Below, one piece after another: positions 26,331 through 38,400 of a stretch of 64,000 nt of DNA (the stretch's first letter is position 1; every line of letters starts with the position of its first letter). Made by a program: the position numbers and the translations under genes. Location: the NCBI GenBank assembly GCA_024349245.1, contig JALDNG010000431.1, forward strand, positions 62,001 to 126,000. Reading direction: 5' to 3'. The notes under the pieces are model-generated. The model had not been told where the DNA came from and ran no database searches. It saw only the letters and a program-made list of their open reading frames with translations. The stretch is from Neodontobutis hainanensis (taxonomy: Eukaryota > Chordata > Actinopteri > Gobiiformes > Odontobutidae).

Positions 26331-27758
26331 TTTGATTAAGTAATCTCTAGTGTTATCTTCAACTTTTCTGGAACAAATTTAAAACACGAACTATATTTTC
26401 TTCGAAAAGATAACATTTACAAATGACGAGAAAGAACTAAATGTTGAAGTTTCGCGCTAATATAAATAAAAATGTTTGGGTTCAAAAAGGATAACTCTTC
26501 TAAACTATTCATTGTACTTACATCAGGATTTCACCAGGGATGAGTGTTAATAGTATAATTTCTCTTTGGATCATTAAAAGATAGCAAATTTATCATATGC
26601 TAAAAATTTAACTCATTTTTGAGAAACAAACATTCATATGTTCGAATTTTATTGATCTTACGCGTGTAACCTGTTTTATAAATCCCCAAGACTAATTTTA
26701 ATTTCATTCAATGGCATTTATTTGAAAATTCCCCCCTTTAACTTGCGCACTGTATCGTTGCAACTTAATTAACTTGGCCAGATGAAATATTTTTACGTAT
26801 TAACATATCACTATTTTTTATAACAACCAAAATTTCCCCATGTTCTAAGATATGATTTTTCACATCTTTGGTAAAGGGTGTGTTCAAATCAATTCCCTTT
26901 CATTTTTTAATCTTGTCAGATAAATTTTCTAAAATTAGTTATTTTTCAAATGTATTCTTTGCAGCAATTCATGTCTAGGTTTGTAAACGAGTAACCCAAA
27001 CAAAAAGAAAATTATAGGATTAAACACAATTTTATTTACATCAGTTAAATAAAATATAATTTCAGGTTATCTATCGCAATAAAAAATGTATTCGCATGTT
27101 AACATTTCTCACGTTTGAAAGGTTATTTGCCAATCAAACGCCAAAGATAAATATGTCAACGCAATTTTCAATTTTATCAAAATACAAATGATTATTGTAG
27201 TAACTAGCGAAGTTAATTGATGTCATTTGATATTAAATTCTCGACCCATATGCTTCTTTTGAATTATGGGGCATTAAAGCTCAAAATAGAAAAATAAACA
27301 CTTGTCTGAAAATCAGCCGCCTAACCGCGCCGGATAGTCTACAAGTAATGCCTTATACAGAGAATGTTAAAACTAGTTTTTAAAACAATAAGCTCACTTA
27401 TTCTCATCCAATAATTTTTACATCGACCTACCTCAATGGGAGTTATGAAAAATTTTAAAAATATGTTACGTTTTCGCTAGACGTTTTAACATATTCTGAA
27501 TTTAATATTTTTCGATAGAACGGAGGTGAATGCTATTTTTGAAATAATGAGAACCAAAAAATACGGAAGGAGTGATGAGATTATATAAATATTCAAAAAT
27601 AAGGCTATATCAGAGTTTGCAAAAATGTTGAACAGTTTATGAGAAAACCTGCACTTACATTGTGATTTGAATTATATAAACAATTTTAAAAACTGAAAAC
27701 CACACACTACGCCATAAAAATATGCAAAACGTTAACATTATCAAACAGTATTAACTGC
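26331..27758. other. No gene called
   Basis: AT-rich. An exon-like plus-strand stretch near 27505-27580 (FDRTEVNAIFEIMRTKKYGR) stands alone and is not called. Confidence 0.4.
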
Positions 27759-28981
27759 TCATTCACACGAACGACGACGAATGAAATTCCAAGAGTGTGA
27801 ACCTAGAGTTAAGAACTATTAATTACACATGTCGTCGAGGCCATAATGAGCAGACCAATTTAGATCTTTTTTAGCCAGAGAGTAATCAGCATAGTTACAA
27901 GCGATATCTCCATGTCGCGCATCAGTAATTTTGTATAAAATCTGAATATTGTTGAGTTTCAACTTTCTTTCCACTCGCTTTTTCATATGCATTGATAACT
28001 TGGAGGACGGAGTGACCTTGACCGGTTCCCAGATTGTAAACCAAAATTTATACGTCAATTTTACTTTTTGAACACTTTGGTGGGCTAAGATGAACTCTAC
28101 CGCCCGAACATGACCAATAGCCAGGTCGACAACGTGAATATAGTCTCGAACGCCTAGTTTACTCAAAGCTTATCACCTGTGCCATCGATAGTATCGTATT
28201 TATCCCCAAATACACTCAAGAATGGACGCTTTCCAATAGCGACATCAGCAACGATAGGAAACAGATTATTTGGTGTGCCCTTGATTCTTAAACTCGAGAT
28301 ACCACCGGGGATTCTCCTATTATGCCCGATTCGTGTGTACCGACGGGATTAAAGTATCTTAAATGGATATAGTTTCCGTTCTAGGTTGTTTCCGAAAACA
28401 TACTATTTGTCGAATATGATCTCGAATAATGATTTCAACAAAATATTTAGAATTTCCATAAGGGTTAGTACACTCTCCGACTGGGTGTGCTTCGTCCAGA
28501 GAGAGGTATTTCGGTTCTCCGTATACGGTGCATGAGGAACTGTATACAATTTTAGAGACTCCATATTTGTTCATAGCCTCAGGAATTATGCTGCAACTTA
28601 CTCGTAATAGATTGATACTTCCGGTGATGTTAGTATGATAGTAATGAAGCGGATTTTTGACCGAATCTCCCACGGATTTTAATGCTGCAAAATGTATGAC
28701 GACATCAATTTGATGCTAATTAAACTGATGAAAATGTACATTTTCAAAACCTCACACAGTTTCTCATAGTCTAAAAGATCCACGCACCTAAAGGTAAAAG
28801 ATTTAAGGGCGAGAGTAAGACAATTTTCAATCACGTCTGTGTTATAAGTAAATCATGCACCGGTTGTAGAATTTGATAAATTATCAATAACGACGCAGTC
28901 GTAACCTCCTTTACATAGTTCAATTAGAGTGTGACTGCCCACAAATCCAGCTCCACCGGTTAATAGCACACATGGACTCAT
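27759..28981 (-). CDS. GALE: UDP-glucose 4-epimerase
   Basis: Interconverts UDP-galactose and UDP-glucose (Leloir pathway) and supplies UDP-sugars for glycoproteins; cytosolic. The start MSPCVLLTGGAGFVGSHT contains the Rossmann GxxGxxG motif. Then come VVIDNLSNS, the HFAALKSVGDS segment, the catalytic SSSCTVYG...NPYGNSKY (Ser/Tyr/Lys set), RYFNPVGTH, RDYIHVVDLA and YNLGTG, all in family order. Nine introns of 22-24 nt are removed (28837-28860, 28716-28739, 28578-28601, 28381-28403, 28280-28302, 28154-28176, 28042-28064, 27942-27963, 27803-27826). All start GT; eight end AG and the one at 28042-28064 ends TG. One T is missing from the run at 28746-28749 (VFENHQIDVV expected). With it, the protein is 337 aa (human 348). 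A 35-nt intron there would also restore the frame but loses four conserved-length residues. Confidence 0.95.
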
Positions 28982-29112
28982 TTCAGGATATGTAAGTTAG
29001 ATTAAAACCTGTTCGCATTTTTACTGTCAAACTCGGAATGTTAAATTTATTTATCATTAAAAAAATTAAAGTTTTTTATGTGCTATAGATTTATTTAAAT
29101 TTAAGAGTAATA

Positions 29113-29570
29113 TGATGGATTCGGAACCAAAACATTTCGGCGGTGAGATTCAACAGCGTCAGAGGCGTTATCTTTGTGTTTATACATTTTATTTGTTAAA
29201 TTTGAATGTATATTATCAGTTGATATTCCATTTCAACATATTTATTTTATCATTTTGAGGCATTTCCATACAATTTCTCTTTGAGAAATTTTTACTCTTG
29301 CTCCATCTAATTTGTCTGATTTTTTACAGGGAGAATGTAATTTTAAACAATTTTATGAAACATCTTTAATTACGTTTTGCCGCCAGCTTACAACAAATGC
29401 CACTGAGTAGTGTTGGTATTTTGTGCATTCTTTTATCCTTTTTATCTGTCAGGTTAAAACGCTACGAGTTTTTGAAGATATATTCTATGAAATATTTTAA
29501 TTTTTTGAATTTTATAACTTTCACCTTTGGAAATGCGGTTTCGATATTATCTTCAAAATTTATAATAAAA
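29113..29570 (+). CDS. Possible small membrane protein
   Basis: Two open pieces on the plus strand: one starting MMDSEPKHFGGEIQQRQRRY and running into a hydrophobic stretch, and one from about 29370 to 29570 with a 20-residue hydrophobic segment (SSVGILCILLSFL) followed by basic residues. It begins 130 nt from the divergent GALE start. The connection between the pieces is not solved and hydrophobic residues are expected by chance in AT-rich DNA, so this is tentative. Confidence 0.2.
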
Positions 29571-31544
29571 TAACCCCATTATCTAATTTTAAAAAAAGAC
29601 AAAAAAAAATTAGCAGGTATAATTCTTTGTTTTAATATCAATCAAATGTTATTTGAATTTTTCGGTGTTTCGCTACTTACACATAAAAAATATAATGACA
29701 AATTTATTTAAAATTGAATTATAATGATAAAATATGGTTCACTAAAATGATAATATTTTATAAACATCAAAGTTCGGCTGTATCCGCTAGCCTTAAACTA
29801 AACATATTCATTCATTTATTTGACGCATGACATTTGAATTATTTCAGTGGAATTATCCCTATTACGTAATGATTTTTTCGTTTCATTCAACTATTGATTA
29901 TTTTCGTCTTTTTAAAATTCAGTCCGTTTTAACTTATAGGTTAATAGTGGGCGTAGATAGATTTAGTTTAATGGCGTTATTTTAACTTTCATAAATTTCT
30001 TATCAGGTATCAATTTGCAGATGAATTTTCCTTTTGGTATTGGATGGCGTGTTCATAATAATGCGTCATTAACATATAACTATGTGAAATCATTCACGAT
30101 TAATAATGTGTGTTTAAAGTGCGAAATGAAAAACATAAAAACACACTCGGTTTATGCGTAAAATATATTAAAAAATCTCTTTTTTGCCATGTTTAAATAA
30201 GCGTAAATTTAAGACGATCTCAATATAGATTTGTTCAAAATTTTAAATTTCGTCTTATTTGTAAAACCTAAGGCTAAGATATCCACGGCATCATCTATCC
30301 TTCATATCTTTATTTATAGACTAATTTAAGACCGATCATCTTAGGTTAAGGAGCGTGGATGTCATGGTTAATTTGACGTGGTCATCACTTTCCTATATAT
30401 CTGTGCAACTTTGAAAATAATTCATAAATAACAATTTAAATGGTTCAAATTAAAGAACATTAAGATGTGTGCATTTCATCGTGCAATGCTAGATGATCAT
30501 ATTCTGATAAAAGTTTAAGCGTTTTTAACCACGTTCGCATTATAGGTGTGTGATTGATGGGTATATATGAGAGGCCATTAAATACTGGACAAAACAAGTT
30601 TGAAAAAACAATCGAAAAATCATCTTATTCATAGAAATATACTGTTTAGTCTTAAATTATATATTTGATCTCACGATTCTGCATAAATTATTATTGAGAA
30701 ATGAGCAAATTAAAAGTGGGACTTCCAGTCGAGGCATGATGTACACCTGAGTATTGAAGCCAAAATTCCTATTTAATTTGAGGTTTCATTGTGAAATACT
30801 TTCGATTACTATTGAAAAATAGTTGGGTAGATTGTTTTTATTAATTTAATTTCTAACAATCAACCAACTATTTATTTCTCAATCTAAAAGTGTTGTGTCA
30901 GCTTTCAACGTTTGACCGTTTATTATAATATTATTTTTCATCTCTACGAGCTTCTGCATACATAAATTAATGTTGATTGAGTGGTGTTTATTTAATTTTA
31001 CTATACGCCTGCACGTTTTTTAACGTAAACTCTTGTATAAACCTAATAGTTTGTTTTAAAATATCAAAAAAGATGGTGAATTTTAGCCCAAGTTTGAAGG
31101 AAAATATCATAGTTGTGGAAGTTATGGGTTCTTGTTAATATCACATATTTTTAAATAAAAAATTTCTACTCTTAAGAGGTTGTTTTCTGAGATTTAAAAT
31201 AGTTAAACAATTTCTTAAAAATTAATTTTTGTGGTCTTTAAATTTTTGAGAGTTTTTAAATTATTGTCGTGTTGTATACTATTTTAGCATGTTTATTAAA
31301 TTTTATTGAGTCCTAAATATGAAAATAAAATTGAAATAATTTTTCCTATAAAAGCTAATTGTTTTTCTTTGTCTTCGTTTGAAAAGGTAAATTGTGAGCC
31401 ATGGCAATTAAACATTTTTTATCCATTAAATTAAAACATCTGAATCTAAATTATAATTTTTCATAAAAAGGTAAGATATTAAAATGATAATCATTTAAGA
31501 GTACTATAATATTAGTATTTCAAACATTTTGTAAGTTATTTAAA
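29571..31544. other. No gene seen
   Basis: AT-rich sequence; nothing supported. Confidence 0.5.
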
Positions 31545-32115
31545 TTATTTTCTGCAGCATGTTGGATGACATGTTGGGAGACATGTGGTTGTGCAAACAT
31601 AAGGGCATGGGGGAGGAGCAGGTGGAGGAGCAGGGGCTCCTGGCATACCAGGGGGTCCTGGAGGTCCAGGAGGTCCTTGAGGTCCTGGTTGTCCCATAAA
31701 GCCTGGTTGTCCAGTTTGTCCCTAGAAGTTATTGATAAAACTGAAAATACTGGAGGTCCGTTGGGGCCAGCTGGTCCAGCTGCTGCACCTGGGTATCCTG
31801 GAGATCCTGCAGATCCCATCTGTCCTGAATTCCTGGTGGTCCAGGTGGTCCTGGAGGTCCGGGTGGACCTATTGGTCCAGCGGCACCAGATTGACCCATT
31901 GGGCCAGGTGGAGGTGGGGGAAGGGCTGGGGCAGCTACTGCGTAACAGCAAACGGGAGTGCAAGCAGGAGCACAATATGCTGGACATGGAGAATTACAAT
32001 AAACTTGTCGTTTTTCTAGAAATAATTAAATTAAATTTCTAACCAATAGATCTAGGCAATCCAGCTAAAACGTTTGAAATTCCAAAACAAGTGTTAAAAA
32101 TATGGAGGTCTCCAT
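31545..32115 (-). CDS. Minicollagen
   Basis: Short collagen of the stinging-capsule wall, cross-linked through its cysteine-rich domains (CRDs). Order: a signal peptide (METSIFLTLV...), a propeptide ending SIEKR (dibasic cleavage as in Hydra minicollagens), the N-terminal CRD CNSPCPAYCAPACTPVCC (31945-31998) and a polyproline run. Then come Gly-X-Y repeats in two exons, a second proline-rich stretch and the C-terminal CRD CPYVCTTTCLPTCHPTCC (31554-31607), ending RK and TAA. Both CRDs fit C-x3-C-x3-C-x3-C-x3-CC exactly. Introns: 28 nt at 32016-32043 and 29 nt at 31722-31750. Two single bases are missing: a T in the run at 32083-32086 and a G near 31825. With them the protein is 171 aa. It lies head to head with the minicollagen at 32411. 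Confidence 0.93.
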
Positions 32116-32410
32116 CTCGTCAATCCCAATAGCTATTGAAAAGAGATAAAATGTTTTCAGTTTATGTCGCTATAAATGAAAGTTTAGCACCTGTAATTCA
32201 CCCGTGATAGCTGTGTACAAGCCAGTTTTATCACTTTTAGTTGTATGGAATAATTGCTTTTATTGTTCATGTATGAATATAATTTTTATTTAATCATCAG
32301 AATGAAATTTCAAATAATTTACATAAATAATATCTATTCATCTGCATTAATAAGGTTCAATATACAGTGGATTGCACAGCTTCTACTATTATTTTTCCAT
32401 TCAATAATCA
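32116..32410. promoter_or_regulatory. Shared divergent promoter of two minicollagens
   Basis: The 295 bp between the two start codons must hold both 5' regions. A TATAAAT at 32171-32177 lies 56-62 nt from the minus-strand start codon but reads as TATA on the plus strand, so its role is unclear. The arrangement suggests co-expression during capsule formation; that is inference from layout only. Confidence 0.5.
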
Positions 32411-33018
32411 ATGAATAATCTGAGGCAACTTTTGTGGCTTTTAAATATTTTTCATACTCATCAAATCGTTATAAAAGGTATAATTTTTATCATTAATCAA
32501 AGGCATAATAAAAAGATCACCTCAATTCTGTGGGATGGGATGTCCAAGTACTTGTGCTCCTCATGCAGTTCAATATGTTGTGGTGGAGGAGGAGGAGGAA
32601 TGGGTGTAAGCCCATTTCAGGCTGTAGCCCCAGCACCACCTCCAGCTCCACCACCAACAGCAATTTTGATACCCGGTCCTCCAGGGCCACCTGGTCCTCC
32701 TGGCCCTGCAGTTGCTAGCAGTGGAGGAGGAGGTGTTTGCCCTCCTATATGTATTACAACTTGTATACGCGGATGCCCTCCATCTTGTTGTTTACCAGGA
32801 GCAGCTGGTGGCGGAATGCAGCCAGTCCTTCCCCACCCCCACCACCACAAATTGTGTGTTTACCACCTCTTTGCCAACCCTCTCCACCACCTTCTCAATC
32901 GATTATGTGCATTCCTCCATCCTGTATGCCTTCACCGCCGCCCTCGCCAATGATATGTCCTCCCTGCGCCCCATCAAGTCGTCCCCAAATGTGTTCACCT
33001 TCAATGTGCTGCTGTTGA
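32411..33018 (+). CDS. Minicollagen with extended Cys/Pro-rich tail
   Basis: Capsule-wall collagen. A hydrophobic start (MNNLRQLLWLLNIF) and propeptide run across a 25-nt intron (32478-32502) to IIKR, a dibasic cleavage site as in the neighbour. The N-terminal CRD (32529-32581) reads CGMGCPSTCAP-CSSICC once one missing base at 32562-32563 is allowed. A glycine run, APAPPPAPPP, a very short GPPGPPGPPGP repeat (32675-32709) and the C-terminal CRD CPPICITTCIRGCPPSCC (32738-32791) follow. Minicollagens usually stop soon after this domain. Here a missing C in the run near 32831 opens about 70 more residues with CLPPLC, CIPPSC, CPPC and a final CSPSMCCC separated by proline runs. Total 194 aa. The tail frame is fully open and strongly biased to Cys and Pro, so I think it is real. 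Confidence 0.88.
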
Positions 33019-33061
33019 AACATTTTGTTAAATATATATCATAAGAACCTAATTGAACTAA

Positions 33062-33067
33062 AATAAA
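33062..33067 (+). promoter_or_regulatory. Poly(A) signal of minicollagen
   Basis: AATAAA 44 nt downstream of the stop codon of the plus-strand minicollagen. Confidence 0.6.
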
Positions 33068-36000
33068 CTTTTTCATAAATTACAAGGTTTTAAAATTTAG
33101 TTAATTTTGTAAAAATAACATTTTTAATGAAAACATTTAAATTTACTTTAACGTAGATTACAATATCGACCTAAATCCGCGAGAAAATAATTTTTATAAA
33201 TCTATTCCGATCATAGAGGATTTTCAGAATAAAACGTACATTTGAATCAGAAGAAATGCTTTGAAAAATTGTACGATTTTATTCCAATAAGCCAAAAATT
33301 CAAGCTATTTGTACACGCTTTGTAAAATAAATAAGGAAGTTTGAATGTTGTAGCGGAAGTTAATTCCGCTCAGTTTTTTAAAAAGAAATAAAATCGTTGT
33401 AGTTGTGCGCATGTCCCAAATACAATTTTACTTGAGAACAGGGGATTGGTCGTTTTTGTCAAAAATTCTTCATTTCTTGATTAGATGCATCATATTTAGT
33501 TTTTTTCCACTTAAAAAAGTTTTCTTGACGTCGTATTTTGTGAAATTTACATGAGAAATTTTTAATTTGGATTAAAAGTTTTGCATATTACACGATTTAA
33601 TTGGTTATCTTCACTACATTAAATGGTTGACATCTCACGAAATCAATTAAATCCCAACTTTAATCAAACTGCCATAAAATTCGAAAAGTTTTAGATGCCT
33701 AGGTTTGTAATGACTTTCCGGAATGACAAAAACTTTTTGATATTCCCCTTGAACAAGGCGGTGAAACACATGGAATGTAACCCTAACAGATTTTTTATAT
33801 CTACCAAATAAATATTTTAATTTCCTCTTTGTTGAAACTTTATTTTTCAACTGAAAGCGAATTGAGCAAGTTATTTTGCTGAAAATTATGACTTTCGGTT
33901 GAAAAAAGATACGCATGCTTATATGATAAAATCTTAATTCCTTTTATTATTTTTTTCTTCGATAGAATGCACAATTTGTCAGAATATAAAAACATTCGTA
34001 GAACAGTTTAGGTCATTTGAATTAATAGAGAGACGAAAATTTGAATATAAGTTATCGTACGGTGGTGTTCAAGACAGTAGGGGCACTTGATTTTTGAAAC
34101 AGATGCGTTGTTAAAAACGATTTTTAAAAAAATTGAATTGACCTGAAATTTCCTTACTTTGATCTTTCTTCAGTTTGGTGAGACAACGATGACGTATAGA
34201 TGCAAGTCCTCGAACTCAAAACCAATTAAATAAAACTGAAGCATAATTTATTGTTTAGTGCCCATAATAACTCATATCAAACTTAGGTTATCTCAGAAAA
34301 ACGGGTGTCTTCTAAGAATTAAATATCTGCTAGGTAGAAGTTAAGAGTAGTAATATTCATACAAACGAGCGTAAACGTCACTCTGAATTATGTAATTACT
34401 TGTTAACTCGGAGATTTTTGTTCACAAATTTCACATTTGTCTTTGAATAAAACCGAGTGGTAACATCAGGTTGAGTCATTTCACAGTGCAATGAAAAGAA
34501 GTAAAGGTGTGCCAAATGAGAAATAAAGTTGGCTTATTACTGATTCTATAGAAACGTGGATAAACAATAATTATGTGTGAAATTATTTATCTAGCTTTCG
34601 TAAAGTTTTATTGCCATTTTTCATTTAATGTTTTGTGTAAATTTACAAGAGTTAAAAATCTGTTATTTATACACATTATTTGTACCTTGGATAGATAGAT
34701 TTTTTGAAACCGTCTCAGATTATACAAAGGTTACAATCATAATTTATACCATAAAGACCGTCATCACACTGAATCAATTCTAACTCATGCTCATTTTCAC
34801 AAAATATTTTTTATGATACCAAATTAGGTATTTTTTTACTGATCTAACAATTTTCTAATAAAATATTCTATCTACAAGTAGGTATTTATCTATTTTTTAA
34901 TGTTATGCAATTTGAAAACGTTTGTTAACGCCTCGTCCATTACTATTAATACGCATGTCATAATTCCAGTAATCTAACCATGGATCTCATCTTTCAAGAA
35001 TCCCACGATGTTAATAATAATTTAGAAAGTGATTTTTTGACTGACAACATGGTAACTAAAAATCTAGCAGCAATTCACATCTTAAAGTATTCCTTCAGTG
35101 TGACTTATAGCCACGAACAAAACTAAATTCTGAAAATCGATAGGTTACGAATGATGAATAATTGAAAATAAAAGTGTTCGAAAATTTGTAAAACCCTTAC
35201 CCTGTCAAAGTAAAAGATGAAGCTCGACCCTTCGCTTGTTTTAATGGGTGAGGACTATAGGAGGGAAGGGCTTAGAGGATAGTTTCTGACGTATTCTTTT
35301 AAAGTATGGAACGCTTAACTTCTTAGTCTAAAAGAAGAGGCGGTGAGAGTTTACGCTTCCAAAGACCTAGTGTTTAAACTTGTACAAAAGTGCCGAATGA
35401 GGTTAATAAGCACTGAATATCAACCCATTTTAAGCCGAGCTTCACCGAAGAACGTTAGTACACAAAAAGTTATTCAAAAGACAACCTTATAGGTTTAACT
35501 AATCCTTGTTATCGTTAAAAGTAAAACCGTTTTTCGAAAGTTTCATAATTATGTCAAATTTGGTTAATATGTCGAAAAAATTGTTCCAAAAAAAAACTCG
35601 ATTAATTCCTATCAATCAGAGTTTCAATGATAAATTTCTCTATAACTATTTGGGGTGTATTGAAAACAACAAAAATCGCATAACAAAGCTCATAATTTCG
35701 GGTGATCTTCTTAATCTATTTATCGACAGTGGTTGTTGATATTGCACAGCTGAATGTGTTTACTGGAGGAGTCAACGCGGAACTTAGCACATTTAAGAGA
35801 TAGTTCCTGCGAAAAGTTTTCGTGGAATAAATAAAGGAGCGAACATCCAAAATGAAGTTTGGAAAATTCGAATAACGAACACAGGTGAGTCAATTAAAAC
35901 GCCTCTCTCTACTGATGACCGTTAAAAAGATATCGTGAAGTAATCTTGGATGTAAAAATTTAAGTCTTTTCACATTTGAGGTTTTTTAGAACCTTGTAAA

Positions 36001-36677
36001 GATAAAATTATTCAACAAAAGATATTTAACTGTTAAAAGTTCAGTATATTCTGTTTTGTTACACCAGTTGTGTCAATGGATGACTTTATCAGTTCTCATG
36101 AACACAAACTTTGTCGGATTCTTTTTTTTGTAGGAAATAAGTGAGCATTAACCATGATTTCGACCTACCCTTTAACTGTTTGATGGGTCAAGTATGATAA
36201 AATTTTATCAATGTTTTTAGAAATTAGAGACTCGATTGAAATTTTTATGAAAAGATAAGCACCCCTCCAACAATATTGATAGAGTGCCGACTCCCTGTAG
36301 ATTAGCCGTCACTGCAGATACTATGGCAGTTCTTCATGGGTTCAACCTAAAACTACAGGGAATGGGAGTGCTCGGGTGCGATACTTGGCACGATAATCAT
36401 CTCGTTGATAAATGGAGCTGGTTGGGCATTAAATCATTTTAAACTACTCGATGTATTTTAACGCTGTCAAAAAATTCAAAAATAGCTTAATGTCTTTTCT
36501 CATTGACATTTGTGTGAGATATATATTCTAAGCTAAAAGCATAAATCAAAATATCACTTCTTCTATCTTTGTGCACGCGCAGTAGATAGCTCGATTTTTC
36601 AATTCTCATTTTATTTTAAAATCGAAATATTTCCGCTTAAAATCTAATTTTAAGTGAGTTATTTATAAAAACAGCCT
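33068..36677. other. No gene called
   Basis: Mostly AT-rich. The 89-codon minus-strand frame at 33647-33916 has no motif or exon neighbours. The GC-richer stretch 35200-35480 is closed in all frames; parts (gggaagg...gaggatagtttctgac) loosely resemble 55455-55490 and it may be an old repeat. Near 36288-36365 imperfectly matching arms (cgactccctgtag / ctacagggaatgggag) could form a hairpin. Confidence 0.4.
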
Positions 36678-36890
36678 CTACGAAAATAACAAGAGAATGC
36701 AATCAGAGTATTCAACTTCAAGAGTATTGCCAATTACGATCATATGCTCGCGTACTTATACCTGTATTGTTGCGATAAGAAGGCTGTCAAATGACCCATT
36801 TTCAAGATAAAGTGGGTCAAATTTAAGAATAGTTGGGCGTAAAAGAAGAATATTTGCAATTAAGTTTGATAAAATGTCCACGAAATGTAA
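36678..36890 (-). CDS. Unassigned 3' exons
   Basis: The minus strand reads FVDILSNLIANILLLRPTIL then KFDPLYLENGSFDSLLIATI, and continues in frame after either a 15-nt segment ending GAG or a 21-nt segment ending ATG (both start GTATAAGT) as VIGNTLEVEYSDC to a TAG at 36678-36680. Codon use and motif-like prolines suggest real coding. No start codon seen; family not recognised. Confidence 0.35.
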
Positions 36891-37091
36891 TTTTACTTAT
36901 CTATAACGATCTTTGATTCTTTTTTTACTGTTCAAAGGAAAAAATGTTATCTGTCCCTATGAAACGTAAGTTGGTAAATTTAATCATTTCGTGCGTTTTT
37001 TTGTAAATTATCAGAGAAGTATAAAAATAAATGAAAATTTTTTTATAATTAAATTTGAGACATAAATATTCTCATGTTTACTTATTGAACT

Positions 37092-37328
37092 TCACAGACT
37101 TAAATTCTTACGACCGACCCGTTGCGAAAGCTGCCCTGCCTATGGTATTAAATAAACTTTTGAGCATGCTCGAAATAAAAATCCCATTTTAACAATTGTT
37201 AAAAGCACATTTTTACATTTTATGAATAAACTTTGATGAAAACATAAACAATACCTTTGGAATTTCTTAGTTCGAGAAATTAGTAATTTTACTCCTTGTA
37301 TACTGTCTTCCCTTACTATTTTTGACAT
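37092..37328 (-). CDS. Unassigned small protein
   Basis: Starts MSKIVREDSIQGVKLLISRT. If an 18-nt GT..TAG segment is removed near 37141-37158 it runs on as KAGQLSQRVGRKNLSL to a TGA at 37092. A 24-nt GT..AAG segment inside could also be an intron, so the exact exon set is open. Basic C-terminus; no family recognised. Confidence 0.3.
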
Positions 37329-37434
37329 TCAATGATTCAGTTTATAAATACAAACATTTCTTGATTTTATCATGTAAATAAAAGTTAATTTATAGTTTAA
37401 ACACAATATCTTCCCAAAGAACTAATATCACAAA

Positions 37435-37630
37435 GGTAAGGTTGCCCTAATTGGCCGAGGAGAGGACGAGGTTTTAGTGAGTGAAAGTTTCACAATCTTC
37501 GATTACTTGTGTTTACACTCAAAACGGTGCTGAAGTTGTGTAGAACGCTGAAGAGCTTTAGTAAAGAGTTTACTTGTACACAAGCGTTATACAAAAGAGG
37601 CTTTGATAGGTTTTCCTCGTCCTCAGTCCA
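37435..37630 (+). repeat. Dispersed repeat, copy A
   Basis: About 195 bp, locally GC-richer. It starts GGTAAGGTTG and shares with copy B (48192-48360, opposite strand) the block ggttttagtgagtgaaa, the purine-rich ggaggagag run before it, a gattact..gtg block after it, and a cctc.tcct..tcc end. No coding potential; probably a short non-autonomous transposon. Boundaries approximate. Confidence 0.6.
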
Positions 37631-38047
37631 TAAAATATAACATTTTATCATTTATTTAATCATACACTTAATGTGTTTAATTTAACCTAACTTTTAATGG
37701 TCGTTAATGCGTTGATCTTTGTCTGTGTATCGTGCAAAAGTGTCAGAGTACTTTGCCTTTCAGCGCGGCTAGTGGAATGTACATACGACGCACAAAAGAT
37801 CGTCCACTCATATAAGTCTAGGGATTCACAAAAATAATGAAGTCTTAAACAAAAAACTACCACTGTTAAAAAGTATAAGAGAAGCTTTATAAATTAAGTA
37901 AAGGGCAATGAAGAAACTGAGAACAATAAATCAAGCATGAACGCATAAATAAACAAATATCAACCGTTTCATACCAAAAAGGAAACAAAACAAGATGAAT
38001 TTAAAGTAAAAATGAAGATTGATGAAGAAATCTAGATATAGTTTATG
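37631..38047. other. No gene seen
   Basis: 3' flank between repeat copy A and SEC61G; a GC-rich patch at 37735-37810 may belong to the repeat. Confidence 0.4.
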
Positions 38048-38287
38048 TTATTGAACGATAATATTGTTTATGGGAATATGAATAAGTTTTATAAAGAATC
38101 CAATAAAACCCATCAAACAGAATCCAATTGCAGTCGCTATGACGATTTTTTGAAATTCTTAAATTTTACTCAATTCATTACCTTTCCGATCAGGTTTCTT
38201 GCATCTATTCAACAACCGTATTGAGTCTTTTATAAATTCTTGGCTTGGTTTGACCACGGAATCAACCTGAGAAATGACTTGACTCAT
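38048..38287 (-). CDS. SEC61G: Protein translocase Sec61 subunit gamma
   Basis: Tail-anchored subunit of the ER translocon, holding the two halves of Sec61 alpha together. The frame reads QEFIKDSIRLLNRCKKPDRK, then a 24-nt intron (GTAATGAA..TTTAAG), then EFQKIVIATAIGFCLMGFIG and KLIHIPINNIIVQ. The conserved KDSIRL..RC.KPDRKEFQKI motif and the single C-terminal membrane span are complete. The length is 71 aa (human 68); the start ATG at 38287 gives a slightly longer N-terminus than human. No base correction is needed. A coding-like block starts 114 nt away in divergent orientation. Confidence 0.96.
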
Positions 38288-38400
38288 CGTTACGATCAAA
38301 TACGAAGTATTTCGGAATCATGGATGAAGTAACAATTATTCTATAAACACAGCGAGCAGAAATATTTAGGTATTATGATGAAAAGTAATCAATCCCGATG

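Noticed and set aside
27759..28981. GALE as a pseudogene with many stops and frameshifts
   Set aside because: Nine segments of 22-24 nt with GT donors account for all but one of the breaks, and every junction restores a conserved motif.
31566..32042. Plus-strand open frames of up to 158 codons
   Set aside because: They are the antisense of the minus-strand minicollagen, whose Gly-X-Y repeats keep the other strand open.
32617..32850. Minus-strand Gly/Pro-rich frame
   Set aside because: Antisense of the plus-strand minicollagen.
33647..33916. 89-codon minus-strand open frame
   Set aside because: No motif, no neighbouring exons, residues largely those expected from AT-rich sequence.
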